This document shows, piece by piece, positions 35,110 through 43,344 of a stretch of 64,000 bases of DNA. Source of the DNA: Streptomyces xanthophaeus (lineage in GTDB: Bacteria; Actinomycetota; Actinomycetes; Streptomycetales; Streptomycetaceae); NCBI RefSeq assembly GCF_030440515.1, contig NZ_CP076543.1:1178001-1242000 (forward strand), in the 5' to 3' direction. The translations under genes were made by a program, and so were the position numbers. Numbering within the stretch: the stretch's first letter is position 1; every line of letters starts with the position of its first letter. A model generated the notes under the pieces. That model was not told the DNA's origin. It saw nothing but the letters and a program-made list of their open reading frames with translations, and ran no database searches.

Positions 35110-36480
35110 ATGAGTAAAAAGGGCCACAAACGCTCACGCCTGTCGAACAAGGTCCTGGGCGTGGTATCCGCGCTCGTACTGGGCGGTGGCGGGGTCGCCA
35201 TCGTCGCCGGGAACGCGTCCGCCGGCCAGGACAACCGGATGACGTCCACCATCAGCTGCCCCGACGTGGGAGACAAGCTCACCGCGGTCCCCGAACAGGC
35301 CAAGCCCGAGGTCGACGCGAACCTCGCCAAGCTGGACGACCAGGTCGCCGAGGCCTCCAAGCAGCTCGCCGACGGCAAGGCGAAGGGCGACGCGGCCCTC
35401 CTCGGTGACCTGAAGCAGAAGCGGGACCAGACCATCGCGGGCATGGCCGACGCGATAGGCCGCGCCGGCGAAAAGCCCAAGGACATCCAGGCCTTGAGCG
35501 CGTGCACGATGAAGCAGGCGGCCGCCGCGGACGACGGTGCGGCAGCTGCCGCAAGCAAGGGCGAGCAGGGCGCGGCCGCCCAGGCCGCCGCGCAGAAGGG
35601 CGGTCCGGCGAAGAGCGACTTCGTCAGCATCACCAAGATCAAGCCGAACGTGAAGAATCCCGCCCAGGCCGGAAACGCCTCGAAGGGCTCCTTCACCTCG
35701 CAGTGCGGCCGCAACGAGAACGGTCACTTCAACCCCGACAACGTGATCGTCGCCCCCGGTGTCTCCAACGGTGCACACCACATGCACGACTACGTGGGCA
35801 ACCTGACCACCGACGCCTTCTCCACGAACGGCAGCCTCGCCGCGTCCGGCACCACCTGCGGCAACGGGGACCAGTCCGCGTACTACTGGCCCGTACTGCG
35901 GCTGCGCGACGGCAAGGTGGAGAAGGACGCCAAGGCGCCCGGCGGCGGCCAGGACGCCAACGTCGGCACCATCCTCAAGCCGAAGCAGGTGTCGATCACC
36001 TTCAAGGGCAGTCCGGTGGGCAAGGTCACGGCGATGCCCCGCTTCATGCGCATCATCACCGGTGACGCCAAGGCCTTCACCAACGGCAACGGCAACGCCA
36101 ACGCCTCCTGGAGCTGCACGGGCTTCGAGAACCGGCAGCTGAAGGACAAGTACCCGGTCTGCCCGAAGGGCAGTGACGTGGTGCGCACCTTCAACTTCCA
36201 GAGCTGCTGGGACGGCAAGAACGTCGACAGCGCGAACCACCGCACGCACGTGGCGTTCGCGGACAAGAACGGCCGCTGCCCGAACGGCTTCAAGGCCATT
36301 CCGCAGCTGGTGATGCGCCTCACCTACGGGGTGGCGCCGGGTGCCCGGTTCGCCGTGGACAGCTTCCCCGAGCAGCTCCACAAGCCGGCGACCGACCACG
36401 ACGACTTCATCAACGTGATGTCGAACGGCCTGATGAACAAGGCCGTGAACTGCATCAACAACGGGCAGAACTGCCGCTGA
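35110..36480 (+). CDS. Secreted DUF1996 domain protein
   Basis: A 456-residue exported protein. The signal peptide runs to about residue 38 (VLGVVSALVLGGGGVAIVAG, cleavage near NASA-G). An Ala/Lys/Asp-rich helical segment follows (about 60-165). DUF1996 spans about 195-450, with MHDYVGNLTTDAFSTNGSLA, YYWPVLRLRDG, NFQSCWDGKNVDSANHRTHV and RLTYGVAPGARFAVDSFPEQ, including the conserved H-x-H-D and C-W-D-G motifs. DUF1996 also occurs in fungi; its role is unknown. Translation probably depends on the upstream DUF4142 gene, since its own ribosome site is weak. Two hairpins follow. Confidence 0.9.
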   Translation: MSKKGHKRSRLSNKVLGVVSALVLGGGGVAIVAGNASAGQDNRMTSTISCPDVGDKLTAVPEQAKPEVDANLAKLDDQVAEASKQLADGKAKGDAALLGDLKQKRDQTIAGMADAIGRAGEKPKDIQALSACTMKQAAAADDGAAAAASKGEQGAAAQAAAQKGGPAKSDFVSITKIKPNVKNPAQAGNASKGSFTSQCGRNENGHFNPDNVIVAPGVSNGAHHMHDYVGNLTTDAFSTNGSLAASGTTCGNGDQSAYYWPVLRLRDGKVEKDAKAPGGGQDANVGTILKPKQVSITFKGSPVGKVTAMPRFMRIITGDAKAFTNGNGNANASWSCTGFENRQLKDKYPVCPKGSDVVRTFNFQSCWDGKNVDSANHRTHVAFADKNGRCPNGFKAIPQLVMRLTYGVAPGARFAVDSFPEQLHKPATDHDDFINVMSNGLMNKAVNCINNGQNCR

Positions 36481-36510
36481 CCCCCGCAGCGGGAGGCTCC
36501 CCCCTCCGCT

Positions 36511-36556
36511 CCCGGGCCGGACGCCCCTCACCCCCACCCCCGGCGTCCGGCCCGGG
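36511..36556 (+). terminator. First of two tandem terminators after the DUF1996 gene
   Basis: CCCGGGCCGGACGCC (36511-36525) pairs perfectly with 36542-36556: 15-bp stem, 16-nt C-rich loop. Confidence 0.75.
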
Positions 36557-36560
36557 ACAG

Positions 36561-36592
36561 GTGTTGGCCCGAAGCCGACTTCGGGCCAACAC
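36561..36592 (+). terminator. Second tandem terminator after the DUF1996 gene
   Basis: GTGTTGGCCCGAAG (36561-36574) pairs perfectly with 36579-36592 around a CCGA tetraloop. Confidence 0.8.
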
Positions 36593-36663
36593 CGCACGTA
36601 TGTGTACGCCGCCGCCGAGTCCCGGCGGCGTACGCATGTCACGGGCCGGGCCGCAACGGTCCC

Positions 36664-36735
36664 GCACCCCCGGCACCCGGCACCCCCGGCACCCGGCACC
36701 CCCGGCACCCGGCACCCGCGGCACCCCCGGCACCC
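36664..36735. repeat. Short C-rich tandem repeat
   Basis: About 4.5 units of a 16-base motif, CCCCCGGCACCCGGCA, with minor changes near the right end. It lies in the 537-bp non-coding stretch 36481-37017, which otherwise holds only terminators and Pro/Arg-biased random frames. Confidence 0.8.
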
Positions 36736-36966
36736 CATCCCCCCAGCACCCCGCGGGACGTGCCCGGCCCGCACCGGTCGCACATCGCGCGACACCCGGC
36801 CGGCCCGGCCGACCCGGACGACCCGGACGGCTCGCGCACAGCACCGCTCGGCACCACCGCGGCCCGCACGGGTCAAGCACCGGTCGCCCGCCGCACAAGA
36901 GGACACGGCCCGGCCCGGCGGCGCACACCGCAGGACATGCACCCCCGCCCGGTGCCGTACGCACGA

Positions 36967-37011
36967 AACAGCCCGGCCCGGCCCCGTGATTCGGGGCCGG
37001 GCCGGGCTGTT
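36967..37011 (-). terminator. 20-bp hairpin terminator of the regulator gene
   Basis: AACAGCCCGGCCCGGCCCCG (36967-36986) pairs perfectly with 36992-37011 with a 5-nt loop, directly beyond the stop of the minus-strand regulator. Confidence 0.85.
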
Positions 37012-37017
37012 GGCGGT

Positions 37018-38385
37018 TCAGAGGCCGTTGACGCGGGCCATCCGTCCGACGACCAGGGGGGTGAAGTCCGCCTGGATCACGCGGGCGGCCCGGCGGCCGA
37101 CCCGGGAGTGCTGACGCCGGACCTGGGCCATCAGCCGGCGGCTGCGCAGGGCCATCTCCAGTTCGAATCGGGTACGGGGGTCCCGCAGGCCGGTCCCGAA
37201 GAGCTTCTCCAGCTGACGCATGCGGTAACGCACGGTCTGGGGGTGCACACTCAACGCCTTGGCGGCCTCGGGGGCACCGCCGCCCTCGAGCCAGGCGAGC
37301 AGCGTCACCTCCAGCCGCTCGCTCTGGCGGGGGGTCAGGTCGGCCAGCGGACGCAGCCACCGGGCGGCCAGCGCGTGGGCCAGGGGTTCGTCCTGAAGGA
37401 GCAACAGGGTCGAGAGGTGGTCGTCGACGAAGACGGGCCGGACCTCCAGGCCGGGACGGGCGGGTGTCAGTGCGGCCAGGCGCAGCGCCCAGCGCAGTGA
37501 GGATGCGGTGTCGCGGAGGGGGACGGCGTGGCCCACGGCCGCGAACCGGCCGCGCAGCAGGTGTTCCAGCGGGGCGCGGGTGTCCGGGTCGGCGCTGGGG
37601 ACGAGCAGGCACGGACGGCCCGCGAACATGCCGACCAGGCAGTGGTCCAGTACGGCGGCGAGTTGCTGGGTCTCGCCGGGCGTGGCGGGCACGATGGCCC
37701 GTACGGCGAGCGGGAGGGGCCATCCGGCCGCCTCCGCGAGCTCGCTGAGGGACATCTCGGATGCGTCCCTGTCATCGGTGAGCGTCTTGAAGAGGTCGTG
37801 CCGTGCCCGGTCCATCTCGCGGATGCCTTCCTGCCGGGCCTCCTGCCGGGCCTCGTGCCGGCTTCCGTGCCGGGCCTCGCGCAGTCCTTCATTACGGACC
37901 TCGCGCAGGCCTTGGTTCCGGACCTCGCGGAGCCCTTCGCGGAGGCCTTCGCGAAGACCCTCGTTGCGGGCCTCGTTGCGAGCCTCGCGGAGACCTTCGT
38001 GCCGGCCCTCGTGTGTGACCTCGTACTCGGCCCTGGCCGCGATCCCGACCTCGATCCCGTGCTCGACCTTGCTGTCGAACTGGCTCTCGACCTCGATCTG
38101 GTTCTCGATCTCGTCCTCGCTCTCGGCCTGTTCATCGTGCTCGTCCGGTGCTTGTTCCCGGTGCTGTTCCTGGTAGCCGAGGACGGTGAGGAGTGCCTCT
38201 TCCACCCGCTGCCGGAACAACTCGTCATCAATGGCATCGTTGTCATCGATAAGTGCGGAAAATTCCGGAATTCCATGCAGAAGCTCCTCCACTATCTCGG
38301 CGGCCAGCGAGGGGAGTTCCCTGCGCAGGACGCGCGTCCACTCGCCACGCGGGCGGGACCAGATGCGGTTCAGAAGTTCACACAT
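37018..38385 (-). CDS. PucR/CdaR-like HTH regulator with an internal charged repeat tract
   Basis: A 455-residue regulator. The N-terminal ~90 residues are helical (MCELLNRIWSRPRGEWTRVL, RsbRD/CdaR-like), then an acidic stretch (QAPDEHDEQAESEDEIE). About 125-200 is a striking imperfect repeat of RNEGLRE/RHEAR/REGLREG units, alternating basic and acidic and probably one long helix. About 215-395 is a CdaR-type sensor region. The C-terminal HTH_30 at about 375-430 (APEAAKALSVHPQTVRYRMR) is the PucR-type reader. The ATG at 38385 follows GAGG. It is divergent from the putative electron-transfer operon and may control it. Confidence 0.85.
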   Translation of the reverse strand: MCELLNRIWSRPRGEWTRVLRRELPSLAAEIVEELLHGIPEFSALIDDNDAIDDELFRQRVEEALLTVLGYQEQHREQAPDEHDEQAESEDEIENQIEVESQFDSKVEHGIEVGIAARAEYEVTHEGRHEGLREARNEARNEGLREGLREGLREVRNQGLREVRNEGLREARHGSRHEARQEARQEGIREMDRARHDLFKTLTDDRDASEMSLSELAEAAGWPLPLAVRAIVPATPGETQQLAAVLDHCLVGMFAGRPCLLVPSADPDTRAPLEHLLRGRFAAVGHAVPLRDTASSLRWALRLAALTPARPGLEVRPVFVDDHLSTLLLLQDEPLAHALAARWLRPLADLTPRQSERLEVTLLAWLEGGGAPEAAKALSVHPQTVRYRMRQLEKLFGTGLRDPRTRFELEMALRSRRLMAQVRRQHSRVGRRAARVIQADFTPLVVGRMARVNGL

Positions 38386-38840
38386 CGTTTTCCTCGTTCG
38401 TGCCGGGGTGAGGCTTGTCAGGGGGAAGAGCGACAAGCCCGCCGAGGTTGCCCCTCACGTCAACATCCTTGTCTGACGCGAGAGTTGCGGCCCTCGTACT
38501 CCCTCCTGGAGAGGTCCGACCACTTACGGTCCCGTTGTTTTGCCGTTCTTTTACCGTCGGGGACGCGTAGGTGACGGTCGGCGCGGTGGCCTGTCGCAAC
38601 CCCCGCTGGAGGGGAATCTTCCGGTGTTGTTCGATGCGCCGGAGACGCGGTGCGAGAAATTATCACGTTTCGATAAAACCTGTGGAGCTGCTGTGCAGCT
38701 CCACGATGCTGCTGCACTCCGGCCCCAAGTTCCCTCGGCCGGCGCGGAGTTTCACAGCGCTGCCGGGTACGACGACAACGACCCCCGGGTACCGAGCGCC
38801 AGGTGGAGTGCTCGGATGCCCAGGCGCACAGGAGACCTGG
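38386..38840. promoter_or_regulatory. 455-bp divergent control region
   Basis: Between the repeat-bearing regulator and the haem-protein operon. Two AT-rich islands stand out: 38530-38555 (TTGTTTTGCCGTTCTTTTAC) and 38655-38680, where TTATC (38660-38664) and GATAA (38672-38676) form a dyad with a 7-base spacer. The dyad is a candidate operator. No gene is recognised in the region. Confidence 0.45.
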
Positions 38841-39836
38841 ATGCCCCTGCCCCAGCCTCGAATGCCCAGCTCACACAGGGCACGCCGCAAGAACCGCCAT
38901 GCCTCGGCTGCGGCTGCGGCTGCCGGACGGAGGGCCCTCCGGCGGCCCTCCCTCCTTCCCAAGGAAGGCAGGCTGAGCCCCGGCGTGCTCTGCGCCGTCG
39001 GCGCGGCCATCGTGCTCGTCACCGTGGCTGCCCGCGCGGGCGCCTTCACCCAACTATGGGCCTTCCTCGATTTCGGAGCGGGCGTGCTCTCGCTCGTCTC
39101 GCTCACCGCCACCGTCCTTTGGGGACTGGCCGCGACCGACCGGGTCATCCTCGGTTCGGGGCACCGGCTGCTCGCCCAGGGCGCTCACCGCGGCCTGGCC
39201 GTCGCAGGGCTCCTGTTCCTCGCCCTGCACATCTGGATCAAGGTCGCGGGACAGCGGACGACCGCGGCGTCCGCGGCCGTGCCGTTCACGGACGCCACCC
39301 GGCCCGTCCTGGTCGGGCTCGGCAGTCTGGCCGGATACCTCTTCATCGCGGTGGCCATCTCCGGCGCGGTGCGCAGCGTGTTCAACACCAGGAGCGGCTC
39401 GGCGTGGTGGCGGGTCCTGCACTTCGGTGCCTATCCGGCCTGGGGCGCCTCACTGGTGCACGGTCTGAAGTCGGGCCGCGCCGCCGCCCCCTGGGTCACG
39501 TCCGCGTACGCACTGGCCCTGCTCGGCATCGTGGGTGTGCTCGTGTTCCGGGTCAGGAGCCGGATGCGCGAAGCGGCCGTCTTCGTGCCGCCCGTCCCCC
39601 AGCCCGTGGCCCCGGAGCCCGTCAAGGGCGGCGTGCCCCGACAGAGGCGCGGCTCACGTCCTGCAGCGGCGGCCGTGACCGCGAACCAGGCCCAGCCGCC
39701 CCGGCCCGAGCGGCCGGCCCTCAATGACCGACCGCCCCTGAGCAACGAACCTCCGCGCACCGCCGTCTACGCGCCGAGCCGCGCCCGCGCAACCGCTGAC
39801 GCCGAGACGCTCATCAGCCGGGACCAGTGGCTGTGA
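38841..39836 (+). CDS. b-type haem (ferric reductase-like) membrane protein
   Basis: A 331-residue protein. The N-terminus is basic and Ala-rich. Six helices lie between about 45 and 240: LSPGVLCAVGAAIVLVTVAA, LDFGAGVLSLVSLTATVLWG, GLAVAGLLFLALHIWIKVAG, VGLGSLAGYLFIAVAISGAV, WWRVLHFGAYPAWGASLVHG and TSAYALALLGIVGVLVF. Histidines in LLAQGAHRG/ALHIW and VLHFG/LVHGLK sit at the spacing used to hold two b haems in ferric reductase/cytochrome b561-like domains. The C-terminal ~85 residues are a Pro/Arg-rich cytosolic tail. The ATG follows GGAG at 6 nt. It overlaps the NuoF-like gene (GTGA), so it is its likely electron acceptor. Confidence 0.82.
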   Translation: MPLPQPRMPSSHRARRKNRHASAAAAAAGRRALRRPSLLPKEGRLSPGVLCAVGAAIVLVTVAARAGAFTQLWAFLDFGAGVLSLVSLTATVLWGLAATDRVILGSGHRLLAQGAHRGLAVAGLLFLALHIWIKVAGQRTTAASAAVPFTDATRPVLVGLGSLAGYLFIAVAISGAVRSVFNTRSGSAWWRVLHFGAYPAWGASLVHGLKSGRAAAPWVTSAYALALLGIVGVLVFRVRSRMREAAVFVPPVPQPVAPEPVKGGVPRQRRGSRPAAAAVTANQAQPPRPERPALNDRPPLSNEPPRTAVYAPSRARATADAETLISRDQWL

Positions 39837-41284
39837 GCGGTGAGCCGCGCCCCAGCCTCGGCTGCGTGGGCGCTCCCCGGCTGCTGGCCGGGCTCGACCA
39901 GGCCGCGCGGCTCGACCGCGTGGCCCATCTGACGACACACGGCCAGATGCCCCGCTACCGGCCGGAGGAGCTCGTCGACCTCGCCGAGAACATCGACCTC
40001 CGCGGGCGCGGCGGCGCGGGCTTCCCGTTCGCCAAGAAACTGCGCTCCGTGATGCGGTCGGCCCGCGCCGGGGACGGACAGACCGCCGTCGTCGTCAACG
40101 GCAGTGAGGGCGAGCCGAGTTGCCTCAAGGACACCGCGCTGCTGCTGCACACCCCCCATCTGGTGCTCGACGGGGCCCTGCTGGCCGCCGCCGCGCTGAA
40201 CTCCGAGGACGTCGTGGTGGGCGTCACCCGGAGGGACGTGGAGCAGTCACTGCGGGAGGCCGTCGCGGAACGCGGCCCGGCAGGACGCCGGGTGCAGGTC
40301 ACGCTGCTCCCCGAGCGCTTCGTGACCGGCGAGAGCACGGCGCACGTGAACGGCCTCAACGGCGGGCCGACGCTGCCGTCCGGCCAGAAGGTGCGCACCA
40401 GCGACCGGGGCCTGAACGGCGTGCCCACCCTGTTCTCCAACACCGAGACCTTCGCCCAGCTGGCCGTCGCCGCCCGGCTCGGCGCGCTGGACTTCCGTGC
40501 GACCGGCCTGCCCAGCGAGCCGGGCACCATCATGCTGACGGTCGCGGGCAACACGGTCGTCGAGACGCCGAGCGGAGCCGCGCTCTCCTACATCCTGGAA
40601 CTGTGCGGCACCGATCCGGGCCAGGGCGTCCTGGTCGGCGGGTTTCACGGCAAATGGCTCACTCCGGCAAACGCACGTGCGGCCGAGATATCGCGCGAGT
40701 CCCTCGACCGGCTCGGCGCACGGCTGGGGGCGGGGGCGGTGATGCCGCTGCCCATGGACACCTGCCCGGCCGGCGAAGTGGCACGCGTGACCCGTTGGCT
40801 GGCCAAGGAGTCGGCCGGCCAGTGCGGCCCCTGCGTACGCGGGCTGCCCGCCATCGCCGACGTACTGGACGACGCCATCCGGGGCGGGGGCAAACCCGCC
40901 CTGGAGATGCTGGAGCTCCGGATGAAGGCGGTGCTGAAACGCGGCGCGTGCAGCCATCCGGACGGCACCTCGAACTTCGTCGCCTCGGCGCTCAGGACCT
41001 TCCCGGACGAGTTCCGCGACCATGCGCTCGGCAGCGGCTGCGGCAGACGGGTGCTGGGCGCCCTTCCGCTGTACGAGGACGACGAGAGCCCGGAGCGGCT
41101 CCTGGTCGACTGGACCCTCTGCAGGGGCCACGGGCTGTGCGTGGACGTCCTGCCCGATGTGGTCCGCCTGGACCTGGACGGCTTCCCGGCGGAGGCGTCC
41201 ATGGCCGTACCCCGCGCGCAGCGCCAGAAGGCGCTGCGCGCGGTACGGCGCTGCCCGGCCCTCGCGCTGCGCATCCAGGACTGA
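39833..41284 (+). CDS. NuoF-like NADH dehydrogenase fused to a small ferredoxin domain
   Basis: A 483-residue flavoprotein outside any complex I operon. The FMN/NADH region has LRGRGGAGFPFAKKLRSV and VVNGSEGEPSCLKD. The SLBB-like middle includes GVPTLFSNTETFAQLAV. The 4Fe-4S ligands are ESAGQCGPCVRGLPAIADV and KRGACSHPDG. From about 425 a 3Fe-4S-type ferredoxin domain is appended: LVDWTLCRGHGLCVDVLPDV then VRRCPALALR (C-x5-C-xn-C-P). It would oxidise NAD(P)H and pass electrons to the adjoining haem membrane protein (inference). GTG at 39833 overlaps the previous stop. Confidence 0.9.
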   Translation: MSGEPRPSLGCVGAPRLLAGLDQAARLDRVAHLTTHGQMPRYRPEELVDLAENIDLRGRGGAGFPFAKKLRSVMRSARAGDGQTAVVVNGSEGEPSCLKDTALLLHTPHLVLDGALLAAAALNSEDVVVGVTRRDVEQSLREAVAERGPAGRRVQVTLLPERFVTGESTAHVNGLNGGPTLPSGQKVRTSDRGLNGVPTLFSNTETFAQLAVAARLGALDFRATGLPSEPGTIMLTVAGNTVVETPSGAALSYILELCGTDPGQGVLVGGFHGKWLTPANARAAEISRESLDRLGARLGAGAVMPLPMDTCPAGEVARVTRWLAKESAGQCGPCVRGLPAIADVLDDAIRGGGKPALEMLELRMKAVLKRGACSHPDGTSNFVASALRTFPDEFRDHALGSGCGRRVLGALPLYEDDESPERLLVDWTLCRGHGLCVDVLPDVVRLDLDGFPAEASMAVPRAQRQKALRAVRRCPALALRIQD

Positions 41285-41411
41285 ACCAATGCCCCGGGTT
41301 CAATGTTGGCGCGATCTGACAAATTCCCGGGGATATCCGCTTCCAACCCTCCCGGCCCCGTATCAATTACCGGGGGCAAGGAAACGCGGAACCGAACCTG
41401 AAGGAGAGATC

Positions 41412-42404
41412 GTGAAGATTAAGCGTCGTGAGATATTCGCCGGGTCAGCGGTCGCGGTACTGATGTTGACAACAGCCGCATGCGGAAGCTCCGACAATTA
41501 CGGGGGAAAGGCGCCGGCAGTCCAGCCGGTGGGTGACAGCAAACAGGCCGGATCCGGCTACGGCGACCCGTACGGAAGCGGTTCGGGGGCCGCCCCGGCG
41601 GGCGCCGCCGGCAAGAGCGGCCCGGCCGGACAGCTGAAGGTGAGCGAGGTCCAGGGCCTGGGACCCGGGGTCACCGACAGCGAGGGCTTCACGCTCTACC
41701 GGTTCGACAAGGACACGCCGAAGCCGCCCAAGTCCAACTGCGAGGGGGACTGCGCCGCGGCCTGGCCCGCGGTGTCCGCGGACGACGCCTCGGTCAGCGC
41801 GGGAATCGACGCGGCCCTCCTCGGCTCCGTCGAACGGGCCGACGGCACCAAGCAGCTCACGCTCGCCGGATGGCCCGTGTACCGCTACTCCAAGGACGCC
41901 AAGGCGGGCGACGCGCTCGGCGAGGGCGTCGGCGGCACCTGGCACGTACTGGGCCCGGGCGGCAAGCCGGCCGGGGCGAGCAAGGGCGCGGGCGCCGGGG
42001 CGGAGAAGGAGAAGGAGGAGAAGGCCGACACGGCGGCGAAGGGCGGCGAACTCACCGCCGTGCAGAACCCCCAGCTCGGGACCCTCGTCGAGGACGGGGA
42101 GGGCAAGACGCTCTACCGGTTCGACAAGGACAGCGCCTGGCCGATGAAGATCGGCTGCGTGGATGCCTGCACGGACACCTGGAAGCCGGCCAAGCCGGTC
42201 GACAAGGAAAAGGTAAACGGAATCGCCCCCGAATTGATTGGAAAGGTGAAGCGGCCCGACGGTAGCGAGCAATTGACGATCGACTGCTGGCCGGTCTACA
42301 CCTTCACCGGTGACAAGGAACCCGGTGACACCACCGGGCACAACAACAAGGGTCTCTGGTTCGCCATCACCGACAAGGGCAAGAAAGCGAAGGTTGTCGG
42401 CTAG
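41412..42404 (+). CDS. Lipoprotein with two Lipoprotein_15 repeats
   Basis: A 330-residue lipoprotein. Lipobox TTAAC (Cys about residue 23), a Gly/Ser-rich linker, then two ~100-residue secreted repeats of the COG4315/Lipoprotein_15 type: GFTLYRFDKDTPKPPKSNCE then GDCAAAWPAV, and GKTLYRFDKDSAWPMKIGC then VDACTDTWKPA. Each has a cysteine pair in the C-x3-C-x4-W pattern and a WPVY strand (LAGWPVYRYSKD, DCWPVYTFTGD). A Lys/Glu-rich spacer separates them. GTG after AAGGAGAG. It is the third gene of the redox operon, so it may be the extracytoplasmic electron partner (inference). Confidence 0.9.
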   Translation: MKIKRREIFAGSAVAVLMLTTAACGSSDNYGGKAPAVQPVGDSKQAGSGYGDPYGSGSGAAPAGAAGKSGPAGQLKVSEVQGLGPGVTDSEGFTLYRFDKDTPKPPKSNCEGDCAAAWPAVSADDASVSAGIDAALLGSVERADGTKQLTLAGWPVYRYSKDAKAGDALGEGVGGTWHVLGPGGKPAGASKGAGAGAEKEKEEKADTAAKGGELTAVQNPQLGTLVEDGEGKTLYRFDKDSAWPMKIGCVDACTDTWKPAKPVDKEKVNGIAPELIGKVKRPDGSEQLTIDCWPVYTFTGDKEPGDTTGHNNKGLWFAITDKGKKAKVVG

Positions 42405-42506
42405 CACCTGTCCGCGGCCCGCCGATCCGCCCCTGAAACGCGTGGTGCCCGGGTACCTCCCCACCCGGGCGCCACGGACCCTCCCCGATCAGCCAGAGAG
42501 GTCACC

Positions 42507-43151
42507 ATGCCGTCGACCGACCGCAGCACCCGCCGGATCCGGCGGATCCTCCCGTCACTTCCGGCCGTCGCGGCGGTGTGTGTCGCCGCGCTGCTGTGCG
42601 GGGGCTGCTCCTCGAAGGCGGCGGCGCAGCACACCTCGGCCGGGGCCTCGGCGCCCGAGGCACCCTCGGCGTCCGCGGCACCCTCGGCGTCCGCGGCACC
42701 CTCGGAACCCGCGGCGGCGCCCGGGACCTCCCTCGAGCAGATCGCCACGGCTATCGGCTGTACCGCCGAAGTGAACGTGGAGGCCGAGGAGTTGCGCCAG
42801 GGCGGGTGCCAGGCCGGGCAGGTCGTCTACCGCATGGTCACCTTCACCGCCGAGCAGGGACTGCGCTCCTGGCTGACCGAGGCCCGGATGTACGGCGGCC
42901 ACTATCTGGTCGGCGACCGATGGGTCGTCACCGCGCCGGCGGAGGATGCCCTGACCGCGCTGCGCGGACGTCTCGGAGGCAACCTGGAGGCGGGCGACAC
43001 GCACGGTGGCGCACACGGCGGGACGCCGGGGGCAACGCCCGGCGGGACGCCGGGAGCAGCAGCCGGCGAGACACCCGGTGCGACGCCCGGCGAGACACAC
43101 GGCGGCAGCCACGAGGGCGGGCACGACGGCGGCCAGGGCGGCGGCCACTGA
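42507..43151 (+). CDS. Lipoprotein of unknown function with Gly/His-rich tail
   Basis: A 214-residue lipoprotein. Lipobox LCGGC (Cys about residue 34), an Ala/Ser/Pro linker with APSASA repeats, then a compact ~95-residue domain (EQIATAIGCTAEVNVEAEEL, RQGGCQAGQVVYRMVTFTAE, LVGDRWVVTAPAEDALTALR). The tail repeats G-x-T-P-G/GGTPGAT units and ends in HEGGHDGGQGGGH, which could bind metal. The ATG follows AGAGAGGT. It is 102 bp behind the Lipoprotein_15 gene and is probably the last member of the redox operon. Confidence 0.82.
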   Translation: MPSTDRSTRRIRRILPSLPAVAAVCVAALLCGGCSSKAAAQHTSAGASAPEAPSASAAPSASAAPSEPAAAPGTSLEQIATAIGCTAEVNVEAEELRQGGCQAGQVVYRMVTFTAEQGLRSWLTEARMYGGHYLVGDRWVVTAPAEDALTALRGRLGGNLEAGDTHGGAHGGTPGATPGGTPGAAAGETPGATPGETHGGSHEGGHDGGQGGGH

Positions 43152-43344
43152 GGCCGCACCTGGAACCGCGCACACGTCGGCCCCCGGCACGCACGACCGG
43201 GGGCCGACTGCGGCGTGTCGGCCACCTGTCCTGTTGTCGGCTCGTTCGTGAGGAGCACAGGGCACGAACCCTCGGGATGATTCGGCCGGGCGCCGGGTGC
43301 AACAAGGTGGACGCGTAAGCGACTTCACCGAAAGGAACGGGTCA

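Noticed and set aside
36664..36735. Candidate CRISPR array
   Set aside because: The repeats are contiguous with no spacers and no cas genes.
36559..37114. Pro/Thr/Arg-rich frames over the tandem repeat
   Set aside because: They arise from the C-rich repeat and terminator hairpins; no ribosome site or homology-like pattern.
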